Source: COE1 sp963596435 (lineage in GTDB: Bacteria > Bacillota > Clostridia > Lachnospirales > Lachnospiraceae). From it: DNA of 15,677 nt. The first letter of the stretch is position 1. Each line of letters starts with the position of its first letter. Where the stretch lies: assembly GCA_963596435.1 (NCBI GenBank), contig CAVBMG010000077.1, forward strand, positions 1-15,677. Reading direction: 5' to 3'. Made by a program: the position numbers and the translations under genes. Shown piece by piece: positions 7,401 to 13,941 of the stretch. Below the pieces are notes generated by a model. That model saw nothing but the letters and a program-made list of their open reading frames with translations. It was not told where the DNA came from and did no database searches.

Positions 7401-8087
7401 GTAAAAAGGAGTCTCCTTGAAGTTACGAATCTCACGTTCTCTATTAACGACCATACCCAGTACGCAGGTCATAACACGACCTACGGCAATGGCAGTATAT
7501 CCATTTGTGGCAGCAGCATCGTTCAGCAATTTACCGTATTTTACGGACATGACGCGGGAAAAATTAATTCCCATGGCATAGTCTTCGATAGAACGCATAA
7601 TACCAGACGAACCGAGGTTTGCATATGCGGACATGGGTTTGGCTTCCTGAACACCTCTTCTGATCTCTTCCTCTGTCTGGGAATCAATCCAGACACGAAG
7701 CTCTGTCATGCCTTCTCTTACACCGCCATAATTACGGATATTCTCTTCAATTGTCTGTCCTTCTTTTCCAGAGTCCCCTGCCCAGTAGACGGTATCAATA
7801 TCCTGTCTGTGCAGAAGCTTGTGAACGATATCATATTGTTGCTGTACGTTCTTAATGACTCCATATTTATAGATCTGCGGAAGAAAAGGCAGATCTGCCA
7901 GCACCCAGCGCTTGTAGCGAATATCATATTCCTCCGGGTAGACCATTTCTACCAGATGACCTACACACCATGTAATGACATAATCCTGATTCTCTATATA
8001 ACCGTTATTTCTGCCTGATACTTGAAAAACCTTAGCATAATCCTGTGCAACAGAAGGTTTCTCTGTTATGATTAACTTTTTACCCAC
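4419..8087 (-). CDS. Type IA DNA topoisomerase (topoisomerase III-like) with five C-terminal zinc-ribbon repeats
   Basis: This 1222-aa enzyme should relax or decatenate DNA by single-strand passage. The N-terminal Toprim domain begins with LIITEKPSVA (E9); its acidic motif reads AGDSGKEGQ (103-111), where the family usually has TDxxREGE. LTTYPRTD carries the catalytic tyrosine Y335, and GIGTSATRAEII (553-564) is the conserved topoisomerase III motif. From 677 to 1150 there are five repeats of about 90 aa; the first four have CPxCG, GYGC or GFGC, and a fourth Cys about 10 residues on, then a conserved GFxxKxxKKF segment; the fifth is more divergent. A Pro/Glu/Ser-rich acidic tail (1151-1222) ends in EDGLPWN. 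The start is GTG 8087, with AAAGGAT about 10 nt upstream. Family members commonly have about 700 aa, so this one is expanded. The GlmU-like gene follows 53 bp later. Confidence 0.9.
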   Translation of the reverse strand: MGKKLIITEKPSVAQDYAKVFQVSGRNNGYIENQDYVITWCVGHLVEMVYPEEYDIRYKRWVLADLPFLPQIYKYGVIKNVQQQYDIVHKLLHRQDIDTVYWAGDSGKEGQTIEENIRNYGGVREGMTELRVWIDSQTEEEIRRGVQEAKPMSAYANLGSSGIMRSIEDYAMGINFSRVMSVKYGKLLNDAAATNGYTAIAVGRVMTCVLGMVVNREREIRNFKETPFYRVTGDFTDAHIEAEWKAIEGSTYYESPKLYKENGFKERVDAQALIDSFAGKDAIIQTLEKGTARKKAPLLFNLAELQAECSKRFKISPDETLQVAQDLYEKKLTTYPRTDARVLTTAVAKEISKNLYKLRDYTPTQKFTQTILQNKSYTHLANTQYTDDSKVTDHYAIIPTGQLTELGTLSPLQQKVYDLIVRRFLSIFYPAAEYQTLKLVIQIDKESLFTSAKVLKSLGFLEVMGKTLENAEDENNDTDKTEEQTSKVDSRKLLALADTLKKGDHLQVNAFQIKEGATKPPKRYTSGSMILAMENAGQLIEDEELRAQIKGSGIGTSATRAEIIKKLIRIGYLNLNSKTQVITPERFGEMVYEVVAMTVPALLNPKMTASWEKGLDGITNGTVDMQDYRTKLEDFIRRETIQIRDKDLTQQLAAQISQFTGKGARGLGARRKLNAKCPVCGGDIVTTPFGYGCDRYQKDGSGCRFVIGSVAGRDLTDEEVIDLLSKGRTQVLSGFTAKNKKKFQAALVLQKEEDGKVNISFDFSENQPQVLEEVKCPDCGSPMEIKGFGYGCTNFDASNPESCHFAIGKIADKELSVAQVTELLLNGRTSTIRGFKSKSGKKFDACLVLDTDEHNKHTVKFDFENVEARKIKDVVCPLCGGEIVQTPFGFGCANYNKEDENSCKFSIGKMAGRDIPEAQIKELLTNGRTGTIRGFKSKTGKKFDARIALSKDAEGKVTGLKFDFDDLEQPKLKDAKCPLCGGDIVKTPFGYGCANYNKDDAEHSCRFMIGKIGGVKLNDSQVRQLLATKKTDVITGFTSKTGKKFDAPLKLNTEGQIVFDFPDRPQPVETSLTCPRCKEHKLKKGQWYYECECGFRISHTVAQVPLSEEIMQQLFTEGRTRDKVTSFVSKAGNSFDAVLKYEDERIQFDFDAKPANAEKEAASPMPWEDAAIPQPSESSSTELPSEDFPVEFPPEDSSEENMSFADEQSLFADFQEDGLPWN
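4638..6059 (-). repeat. Five tandem zinc-ribbon repeats within the topoisomerase gene
   Basis: Protein repeats start at residues 677, 776, 876, 977 and 1074. Cysteine quartets are 677/680/693/703, 776/779/792/803, 876/879/892/903 and 977/980/993/1005; the fifth has 1074/1077/1091/1093. Repeats 2-4 share IGK(I/M), LL and FKSK/FTSK-GKKFDA segments almost word for word, which suggests duplication within the gene. Confidence 0.85.
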
Positions 8088-8108
8088 TTACAACTTATCC
8101 TTTCGCCT

Positions 8109-8141
8109 AAAAAAGCAGGCATGCATGACACACCTGCTTTT
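8109..8141 (-). terminator. Rho-independent terminator after asd
   Basis: On the minus strand, AAAAGCAGG (8141-8133) pairs with CCTGCTTTT (8119-8111) around a 13-nt loop and runs into TTTTTT. It lies 45 bp past the asd stop and just 22 bp before the topoisomerase start, so the topoisomerase needs a promoter within this short gap or read-through. A TAGAAT hexamer at 8150-8145 has no clear -35. Confidence 0.85.
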
Positions 8142-8185
8142 CTGATTCTAATTGGAAACTGTGCTTGTTTCTTATTTTACATTCA

Positions 8186-9271
8186 TTATTTCTTTGTGAT
8201 ATATCCCTGTGCTTTTAAAAGCTCGGCACACAGAACAGCACCGCCTGCGGCACCTCTGACTGTATTGTGGGAAAGTCCTACGAATTTCCAGTCATATACG
8301 GTATCTTCTCTTAAACGTCCTACAGAGATACCCATGCCGTTCTCAAAGTTGACATCCAGAGCTACCTGAGGTCTGTTATCTTCTTCCAGATACTGAATGA
8401 ACTGCTTAGGAGCACTTGGAAGCTCTAATTCCTGAGGAAGTCCCTTGAAGCTTACTAACTTCTCAATTAACTGTTCCTTAGTAGGTTTCTTCTTGAATTT
8501 TACAAATACAGCAGCTGTATGACCATTCAGAACCGGTACACGGATACACTGGCAGGTGATAACAGGTGAAGTTGCAGGAACAATAACACCATCTTCAATC
8601 TTACCCCAGATTCTAAGAGGCTCTTTCTCACTCTTCTCTTCTTCGCCGCCGATATAAGGAATGATATTACCAACCATTTCAGGCCAGTCCTTGAAAGTCT
8701 TGCCAGCACCGGAGATTGCCTGATATGTAGTTGCAACTACTTCGTATGGCTCAAATTCTTTCCAGGCTGTTAATACTGGAGCATAGCTCTGGATAGAACA
8801 GTTAGGCTTAACAGCTACGAAGCCTCTGGTAGTACCGAGACGTTTCTTCTGGAAATCAATGACCTTCATATGTTCAGGGTTGATTTCAGGAACTACCATA
8901 GGTACATCAGGTGTCCAACGATGAGCGGAGTTGTTGCTGACTACAGGAGTCTCTGTCTTTGCATAATCTTCTTCAATCTTCTTGATCTCTTCCTTTGTCA
9001 TATCTACTGCGGAAAAGACGAAATCTACTTCGGAAGCAACCTTTTCTACTTCATTTACATTCATAACAACAATGTTCTTAACCGCTTCCGGCATTGGAGT
9101 GTCCATTTTCCATCTGTCACCTACTGCTTCTGCATAGGTCTTACCGGCAGAACGTGGGCTTGCTGCAATTGTTGTTACCTCAAACCAGGGATGATTCTCT
9201 AATAAAGAGATAAATCTCTGACCAACCATACCGGTACCACCAAGGATACCTACCTTCAATTTTTCACTCAT
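8186..9271 (-). CDS. asd: Aspartate-semialdehyde dehydrogenase
   Basis: This 361-aa cytoplasmic enzyme reduces aspartyl phosphate to aspartate semialdehyde with NADPH, the branch point to lysine/diaminopimelate, threonine and methionine. GGTGMVGQ (11-18) is the Rossmann nucleotide loop. KPNCSIQ (155-161) holds the catalytic cysteine C158, and NGHTAAVF (249-256) the catalytic histidine H251. The length and the SNNSAHR (112-118) and PNCSIQSY motifs fit the archaeal/fungal-type branch rather than the E. coli type. Ribosome binding site TGAGGAGA is placed 6-7 nt before ATG 9271. It is 39 bp downstream of argH on the same strand, so an argH-asd transcript is likely, ended by the terminator at 8109-8141. 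Full length, no defects seen. Confidence 0.97.
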   Translation of the reverse strand: MSEKLKVGILGGTGMVGQRFISLLENHPWFEVTTIAASPRSAGKTYAEAVGDRWKMDTPMPEAVKNIVVMNVNEVEKVASEVDFVFSAVDMTKEEIKKIEEDYAKTETPVVSNNSAHRWTPDVPMVVPEINPEHMKVIDFQKKRLGTTRGFVAVKPNCSIQSYAPVLTAWKEFEPYEVVATTYQAISGAGKTFKDWPEMVGNIIPYIGGEEEKSEKEPLRIWGKIEDGVIVPATSPVITCQCIRVPVLNGHTAAVFVKFKKKPTKEQLIEKLVSFKGLPQELELPSAPKQFIQYLEEDNRPQVALDVNFENGMGISVGRLREDTVYDWKFVGLSHNTVRGAAGGAVLCAELLKAQGYITKK

Positions 9272-9310
9272 ACATTTCTCCTCATTTCATTTTTATAGTA
9301 TAAATATGGA

Positions 9311-10690
9311 TTAGCTAAGTTTCAGATATTCCTGATTCAGACGAATCACTTCTTTCATGGCATCCGGACCAGGGGCGCCAATTGTGGTTCTCTTATTTAC
9401 ACAGGTCTCCAGACTAATCGCATCATATATATCCTGTTCAAATACCGGGCTGATGGATTTCAGCTCTTCCAGGGATAATTCATCTATTGCTTTGTTCTGT
9501 TCAATACAGTATAACACAAGTCTTCCAATAATACCATGGGCATCTCTGAAAGGTACACCATGATTTACAAGATAGTCTGCTGCATCAGTTGCATTGGTAA
9601 AACCCTTCATAGCACTGACCTTCATAATATCCTTGTTGAACTTCATAGTGCGGAGCATACCTGTAAACAGAGCGATGCAGCCTTTTACGGTATCAATTGC
9701 ATCAAAGGTAAGTTCCTTGTCTTCCTGCATGTCTTTGTTGTATGCAAGAGGAATTCCTTTCATAGTAGTCAGAATGGACATCAATGCACCATATACTCTG
9801 CCTGTCTTGCCACGTACTAATTCTGCGATATCAGGATTCTTCTTCTGAGGCATAATACTGCTGCCTGTAGAATAAGCATCATCAATCTCCACGAAACGGT
9901 ATTCGTTTGAATTCCAGATAATGATCTCTTCGCAGAAACGGCTTAAATGCATCATGATCGTAGATAATGCAGCCAGAAGCTCTATCACATAATCTCTGTC
10001 GGCTACAGAGTCCATACTGTTAAGGGTAGGACCGTCAAAATCAAGAAGTTCTGCGGTATAGGCACGATCCAGAGGATAGGTTGTTCCGGCGAGTGCTCCA
10101 GAACCTAACGGGCAATAATTCATTCTCTCATAGATATCATCCAGACGCTGTCTGTCACGCTTGAACATTTCAAAATATGCACCCATATGATGAGCCAGTG
10201 TAATTGGCTGCGCTTTCTGTAAATGAGTGAATCCTGGCATATAGGTGTCGAGATTGTTCTCCATAACATGAATGATGACTTCCAAAAGCTCTTTTAAAAG
10301 TCCATTAATCTCTACCACTTCATGTCTTGTATAAAGTTTCATATCAAGTGCAACCTGGTCATTACGGCTTCTTCCTGTGTGAAGCTTCTTGCCTGCATCG
10401 CCAATACGGTCTATCAGGTTAGCTTCTACAAAACTGTGAATATCTTCATATTCATCAGTAATCTGAAGAGAACCATTGTCTACATCCTTTACAATACTTT
10501 CCAGTCCGGCAAGAATCTGATTCTTCTCATCTTCTGTCAGAATCCCCTGTTTTGCAAGCATTTTTACATGTGCCATGCTGCCTTCTACATCCTGATGAAA
10601 GAACTTCTGGTCAAAGGAAATAGATGCATTGAAATTATATACAAGCTTATCTGTCTCTTTGGTAAATCTACCACCCCAGAGCTGTGCCAT
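9311..10690 (-). CDS. argH: Argininosuccinate lyase
   Basis: This 459-aa enzyme, a homotetramer in the fumarase/aspartase superfamily, splits argininosuccinate into arginine and fumarate in the last step of arginine synthesis. The signature GSSIMPQKKNPD lies at 276-287, with the catalytic serine in its flexible loop. Also typical are LWGGRF near the start, HTGRSRNDQ (104-112) and THLQKAQP (155-162). The length is normal for the family. A clear AAGGAGTG ribosome binding site precedes ATG 10690. argG is not adjacent, which is unusual because argG and argH are commonly paired; asd follows instead. The gene is divergent from the ABC transporter, and a candidate promoter sits about 45 bp upstream. 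Confidence 0.97.
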   Translation of the reverse strand: MAQLWGGRFTKETDKLVYNFNASISFDQKFFHQDVEGSMAHVKMLAKQGILTEDEKNQILAGLESIVKDVDNGSLQITDEYEDIHSFVEANLIDRIGDAGKKLHTGRSRNDQVALDMKLYTRHEVVEINGLLKELLEVIIHVMENNLDTYMPGFTHLQKAQPITLAHHMGAYFEMFKRDRQRLDDIYERMNYCPLGSGALAGTTYPLDRAYTAELLDFDGPTLNSMDSVADRDYVIELLAALSTIMMHLSRFCEEIIIWNSNEYRFVEIDDAYSTGSSIMPQKKNPDIAELVRGKTGRVYGALMSILTTMKGIPLAYNKDMQEDKELTFDAIDTVKGCIALFTGMLRTMKFNKDIMKVSAMKGFTNATDAADYLVNHGVPFRDAHGIIGRLVLYCIEQNKAIDELSLEELKSISPVFEQDIYDAISLETCVNKRTTIGAPGPDAMKEVIRLNQEYLKLS

Positions 10691-10887
10691 GTTTAATCAC
10701 TCCTTGTTTTTTAGTGTAACGGAACAGATGATTTTATACGATTCCGAATAGTTACAATTTAACATAAGTTTGGCTGTGAATCAAGGCAGATGTGACAGAA
10801 AATGCATAAATATTAATATTCAAGTTACATTTTTCGAGAAAATACATACTATAAGGTATCTATTAGATTGTGGAAGGAATGAGCCGG
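10691..10887. other. Divergent intergenic region between argH and ABC genes
   Basis: This 197-bp AT-rich region must hold promoters for both directions. It contains the candidate argH promoter, a 12-bp perfect palindrome AATATTAATATT at 10809-10820, and a weak plus-strand pair TTACAT (10825-10830) and TACTAT (10847-10852) with 16-bp spacing for the ABC genes. No riboswitch or T-box pattern was recognised. Confidence 0.45.
10733..10762 (-). promoter_or_regulatory. Candidate argH promoter
   Basis: The minus strand has TTAAAT (10762-10757), an 18-bp spacer and TATAAA (10738-10733). The -10 is good and the -35 poor. Transcription would start about 35 nt before the argH start codon. Confidence 0.4.
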
Positions 10888-11658
10888 GTGTATTTTCTGA
10901 AATTCGACCATGTTGATTTTTCTTATTACAGTAATACAGGTGAAATTCAGGTATTACAGGATATGAGCTTTGAGATAGAACGGGGAAGCTTCATAGCTGT
11001 TGTTGGTCCTTCCGGATGTGGAAAGTCTACGATATTATCGTTGATCGCCGGACTTCTGCAACCAACGGGAGGGTATATTACATTTTATTCTGATGATTTT
11101 CAGACGCCAAGAATTGGTTATATGCTTCAGCACGATCACTTGCTGGAATGGAGGGATGTCTATCATAACATTCTTCTGGGACTTGAGATACAACACAAGC
11201 TTTTCCCGGAAAATATCGAGCTGGTGAATCAGCTGTTAGTAAAATATCATCTGGAAAATACCATAAGATTAAAGCCCTCTGCTCTTTCAGGAGGAATGAG
11301 ACAAAGAATCGCTCTGATTCGGACGCTGGCGCTGCAGCCTGCTCTCCTGCTTCTTGATGAGCCTTTCAGTGCATTGGATTATCAGACCAGATTACAGGTA
11401 TCGGAAGATGTACGTGATATTATCAAGACAGAACAAAAGACTGCTATTCTGGTGACACATGATATTTCAGAGGCTATTTCCATGGCAGATACTGTCTTTT
11501 TGTTGCCCAAAATACCAGGATATGTGAAGAAAGTAATTCCTATTGAATTTGAAAAACAGGGAATAGCGCATGAATCTATCCGTCAGTCAAAGCTGTTTCA
11601 GGAATATTTTGATTTAATATGGAAGGAGCTTCAGAATGAAAATCAGGAAACAAGATGA
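10888..11658 (+). CDS. ABC transporter ATP-binding protein (nitrate/sulfonate/taurine family)
   Basis: This is the 256-aa ATPase of an importer of the SsuB/TauB type; it binds the cytoplasmic face of the permease encoded next. Walker A is GPSGCGKST (40-48), the ABC signature LSGGM (133-137), Walker B LLLLDEP (153-159), and the H-loop histidine is in VTHD (191). The Q-loop reads MLQHDHLLEW, typical for this family. I choose the GTG at 10888 because GGAAGGA lies 9 nt upstream; ATG 10879 would have the same sequence only 1-2 nt away, and GTG 10870 has no ribosome binding site. The C-terminal 23 bp overlap the permease gene. The substrate cannot be deduced; relatives carry sulfonates, nitrate, taurine, thiamine precursors or riboflavin. 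Confidence 0.9.
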   Translation: MYFLKFDHVDFSYYSNTGEIQVLQDMSFEIERGSFIAVVGPSGCGKSTILSLIAGLLQPTGGYITFYSDDFQTPRIGYMLQHDHLLEWRDVYHNILLGLEIQHKLFPENIELVNQLLVKYHLENTIRLKPSALSGGMRQRIALIRTLALQPALLLLDEPFSALDYQTRLQVSEDVRDIIKTEQKTAILVTHDISEAISMADTVFLLPKIPGYVKKVIPIEFEKQGIAHESIRQSKLFQEYFDLIWKELQNENQETR

Positions 11659-12469
11659 GGAATTATTGCTTTATTCGCAAGGACAGCTTGCCTTTTTGAC
11701 TTCGCAGAGACAGAAGAAAAAAGCCGTTATATGGAGCCGGATTATACTGTCTATAGGATTTCTTGTATTATGGCAGATGGCTTCTGATTTTGAATGGATT
11801 GATGATTTTTACTTCAGTTCACCAAGGGCTATTGGAATACTGTTCTTACAGGATTTGCAGGATATGTCACTGCTGCGGCATATCGGCATGACGCTGTGGG
11901 AATCTGTTGTCAGCTTTCTGCTGATTGTTACCTTTTCACTGATACTGGCGACCCTGTTCTGGTTCCTGCCTGGCCTGGGGCATACCTTTGAACCGTTCCT
12001 GATCGTATTGAACAGTCTGCCCAAATCCGCACTTGCACCGCTTATTATCGTATGGCTGGGAACAGGACCAAAGACAATCATACTCTGTGGAATGTCTGTA
12101 GGAATATTTGGATGTATACTGAATCTGTATCAGGTATTTATACAGACAGATCCGGAAAGGTTGAAATTAATAGAAACATTAGGTGGTAATAGATTGCAGG
12201 CTTTTACCAAAGTGGTATTCCCCGGAAACCTTCCGACTTTTCTATCTATTGCAAAAACAAATATCGGATTGGCACTGGTAGGGGTAATTATTGGTGAATT
12301 CCTTGCAGGAAGACAGGGGCTTGGATATCTGATCATCTATGGAGAACAGGTATTCAAGCTGGATCTGCTGATTATGAGCATTGTGATTCTATGTGCGATT
12401 GCCATGTTGTTATACTGGCTTTTGTCACTATTGGAGCGACAGATTGAACATCGTATGCTGGGAATGTAG
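11636..12469 (+). CDS. ABC transporter permease (nitrate/sulfonate/taurine family)
   Basis: This 277-aa integral membrane protein pairs with the upstream ATPase. Hydrophobic segments suggest about six helices, the first at roughly 32-49, another near 90-113. The cytoplasmic coupling (EAA-like) loop reads LIETLGGNRLQAF followed by VVFPGNLPTF, matching the family pattern with its conserved glycine and proline. The start ATG 11636 overlaps the ATPase gene by 23 bp and follows AAGGAGC by about 6 nt, so translation is coupled. The N-terminal 30 residues are polar and contain KIRKQDEELLLYSQGQ, a cytoplasmic tail. No substrate-binding lipoprotein gene is in the window. Its last 42 bp are overlapped by an antisense small membrane gene. 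Confidence 0.9.
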   Translation: MKIRKQDEELLLYSQGQLAFLTSQRQKKKAVIWSRIILSIGFLVLWQMASDFEWIDDFYFSSPRAIGILFLQDLQDMSLLRHIGMTLWESVVSFLLIVTFSLILATLFWFLPGLGHTFEPFLIVLNSLPKSALAPLIIVWLGTGPKTIILCGMSVGIFGCILNLYQVFIQTDPERLKLIETLGGNRLQAFTKVVFPGNLPTFLSIAKTNIGLALVGVIIGEFLAGRQGLGYLIIYGEQVFKLDLLIMSIVILCAIAMLLYWLLSLLERQIEHRMLGM

Positions 12470-12676
12470 ATAACTGGTATCTACTACTTCATCTTTTAAA
12501 ATATAGACTTCTGAGGACTGATTCGTATCTTCGGAAGAATCTCCTGTATATAGGAAATGGCAAAATACAACAACTAATCCTATGATAATTGCTGCCATTC
12601 CACAACTGATGTAAGTTATCTTCTGCTGTTTATGCATAGCAGATGCATATAATTTCTTCTGTACTGGTTCTCCCAT
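12428..12676 (-). CDS. Small single-pass membrane protein, unknown function
   Basis: This 82-aa protein is not recognised. Residues 20-43 (start ITYISCGM, end CHFLY) form one hydrophobic helix; the N-terminal side carries K7, K8, K16 and K19, so the N-terminus should be inside and the acidic, polar C-terminal 39 residues outside. The case that it is real: AGAGG about 9 nt before the ATG, and a near-consensus promoter upstream with nothing else on this strand to serve. It ends antisense within the permease, overlapping by 42 bp. No terminator is visible after it. The tail rich in Ser/Glu/Asp/Asn has no known motif. An alternative is a decayed or truncated gene whose reading happens to run into the permease. 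Confidence 0.65.
   Translation of the reverse strand: MGEPVQKKLYASAMHKQQKITYISCGMAAIIIGLVVVFCHFLYTGDSSEDTNQSSEVYILKDEVVDTSYLHSQHTMFNLSLQ
12466..12484 (+). terminator. Weak candidate terminator after permease
   Basis: GTAGATA (12466-12472) and TATCTAC (12478-12484) form a 7-bp stem with a 5-nt loop directly at the permease stop, followed by an interrupted pyrimidine stretch ending in TTTT. It is weak and also lies within the antisense small gene. Confidence 0.3.
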
Positions 12677-12720
12677 GACCTTCGACCTCTTTAGCTATGT
12701 TGAATTATGAATGTACATTG

Positions 12721-12742
12721 GTAATAATTACGTATTTATTAC
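12721..12742. promoter_or_regulatory. 22-bp near-perfect palindrome in small membrane gene leader
   Basis: GTAATAA-T-TACGTA-T-TTATTAC is a two-fold symmetric sequence with one mismatched position pair. It lies just downstream of the promoter at 12765-12793 and 45 bp before the start codon. It could be an operator or an RNA hairpin. Confidence 0.45.
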
Positions 12743-12764
12743 ACAAATATTAAATTCTAAAGAA

Positions 12765-12793
12765 ATTCTACGTCCGGGAATAAAAAATGTCAA
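12765..12793 (-). promoter_or_regulatory. Near-consensus SigA promoter for small membrane protein gene
   Basis: On the minus strand there is a perfect TTGACA (12793-12788), a 17-bp spacer and TAGAAT (12770-12765). Transcription should start about 80 nt before the small gene's ATG. Confidence 0.8.
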
Positions 12794-12841
12794 TATATGA
12801 AAAACGCTGAAAATACAGGAAGAAATGCGTAATCTTTAGGT

Positions 12842-12872
12842 AAAAAAAACTTCGGATAAAAAATCCGAAGTT
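12842..12872 (-). terminator. Rho-independent terminator after tRNA-Thr
   Basis: A perfect 10-bp stem (AACTTCGGAT at 12848-12857 and ATCCGAAGTT at 12863-12872, 5-nt loop) is followed on the minus strand by an eight-T run. It begins 15 bp after the tRNA 3' end. Confidence 0.93.
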
Positions 12873-12887
12873 AAAATTTAAAATATA

Positions 12888-12960
12888 AGCTTTCGAAGGG
12901 ACTTGAACCCTCGACCTACTGATTACGAATCAGTTGCGCTACCAACTGCGCTACGAAAGC
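12888..12960 (-). tRNA. tRNA-Thr (anticodon CGU)
   Basis: This is a 73-nt cloverleaf. The acceptor stem is GCTTTCG/CGAAAGC, the D stem GCGC/GCGC, the anticodon stem ACTGA/TCAGT with loop TTCGTAA (anticodon CGT in DNA, reading ACG), and the T arm GAGGG-TTCAAGT-CCCTT. The discriminator base is U. The 3' CCA is not encoded. It stands alone with its own promoter and terminator. Confidence 0.96.
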
Positions 12961-12965
12961 ATGCC

Positions 12966-12986
12966 GTCGGCAACTCAATTGCCGAC
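12966..12986 (-). other. Hairpin forming the tRNA-Thr 5' leader
   Basis: GTCGGCAA (12966-12973) and TTGCCGAC (12979-12986) form a perfect 8-bp stem with a 5-nt loop. It starts about where transcription should begin (7 nt from the -10) and ends 5 nt before the mature tRNA. No T-tract follows, so it is not a terminator. Confidence 0.65.
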
Positions 12987-12992
12987 TTAGAT

Positions 12993-13021
12993 AGTATATA
13001 TAATAATTGTGCTTTTTTCAA
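12993..13021 (-). promoter_or_regulatory. Promoter of tRNA-Thr
   Basis: The minus strand has TTGAAA (13021-13016), a 17-bp spacer and TATACT (12998-12993), each matching five of six consensus bases. It is 33 bp upstream of the tRNA. An AT-rich inverted repeat overlaps the -35 but is too weak to be a terminator for the MscS gene. Confidence 0.8.
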
Positions 13022-13048
13022 GAGTTTTTTGAAAAATTGATAAAATAA

Positions 13049-13918
13049 TTATGCATCAGGGCTTATGTGAACGGATACCTGCTGGAATGGAATTTCAATA
13101 CCGGCTTCATCCAGGGATAATTTGGCTTTTTCAGTCAGGCGCCATCTTGTTGGCCAGTACTTCTCGGTAGGACAGAAGCATCTTAATCCAATCACTACTT
13201 CACTGCTTCCAAGGGAATCCACACAGACGATAGGTGCAGTCGTATGATCAATATCAGGGTCTTCCATAATAACCTGCTCTAATACCTGCTTCGCCTGCGC
13301 AATATTGGAACTGTAAGAGATACCGATATTCAGATCAATACGACGCAATGAATTTGCAGTGTAATTGGTCAGGGAATTATTGGCAAGATTGCCATTGGGC
13401 AGAACAACAATGCGGTTATCTATTGTCTGTAATTTGGTATAGAAAATACCAATCTCACATACAGTACCTTCATTCTTATGGGCGTCTTCTACAATATAGT
13501 CTCCTACGCGAAATGGTTTCAGTATCAGAATCAGAACACCGCCGGCAAGGTTACTCAGACTTCCCTGCAGGGCAAGACCAATGGTAACACCAAGAGAACC
13601 CAGCAATGCCATGATACTTGCCGCATCAAAGCCGAAACTGTTAGCAATGGCAAGCAGCAGAATAAAGTACAGAGCACCTTTACACAAAGCATCCAGAAAC
13701 TGTATGACACCAGTCTCCGCTCCTGCTCTCTGTAAGGATTTACGCAGAACCTTTCTAATAAAAGATATGATTTTCATACCAATCAGAAAAAAGACAACGG
13801 CAAACAAAACACGGATACCAAGAGCCAGAGCTTTATCTGGCAGATCCTGGAGAAATTTTTCAAATGCATTTAAGTTTTTATTGAGTTCTTTCAGTTCTTC
13901 AGAAGTTAGAAGCAGCAT
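13049..13918 (-). CDS. MscS-family small-conductance mechanosensitive channel
   Basis: This 289-aa membrane protein should open under membrane tension and release solutes during hypo-osmotic shock. After an N-terminal polar stretch come membrane helices at about 30-52 and 82-104, and the pore helix at about 108-135, with GVTIGLALQGSLSNLAGG containing the Gly/Ala packing pattern of MscS. The following KPFRVGDYIVE and VVLPNGNLANNSLTNYT stretches mark the conserved start and PNG motif of the cytoplasmic beta domain. The remainder is the vestibule domain, ending in HISPDA. The length matches E. coli MscS (286 aa). Ribosome binding site GGAAAGGAT precedes ATG 13918. It lies 23 bp downstream of the DUF1015 gene and is probably co-transcribed. 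The original E. coli-type channel and MscS paralogues cannot be told apart here. Confidence 0.95.
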   Translation of the reverse strand: MLLLTSEELKELNKNLNAFEKFLQDLPDKALALGIRVLFAVVFFLIGMKIISFIRKVLRKSLQRAGAETGVIQFLDALCKGALYFILLLAIANSFGFDAASIMALLGSLGVTIGLALQGSLSNLAGGVLILILKPFRVGDYIVEDAHKNEGTVCEIGIFYTKLQTIDNRIVVLPNGNLANNSLTNYTANSLRRIDLNIGISYSSNIAQAKQVLEQVIMEDPDIDHTTAPIVCVDSLGSSEVVIGLRCFCPTEKYWPTRWRLTEKAKLSLDEAGIEIPFQQVSVHISPDA

Positions 13919-13941
13919 GATACAATATCCTTTCCTGTTGT

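Noticed and set aside
7275..8018. 247-codon open frame on the plus strand
   Set aside because: It lies wholly inside the topoisomerase Toprim region on the opposite strand, with no ribosome binding site and a cysteine- and isoleucine-rich translation typical of an antisense shadow.
10803..10822. ArgR (ARG box) operator upstream of argH
   Set aside because: TGCATAAATATTAATATTCA keeps only one convincing half site and lies more than 40 bp upstream of the argH promoter; the AT-rich context makes chance matches likely.
12966..12986. Terminator of the MscS gene
   Set aside because: No T-run follows on either strand, and it lies downstream of the tRNA promoter, at the predicted transcript start.
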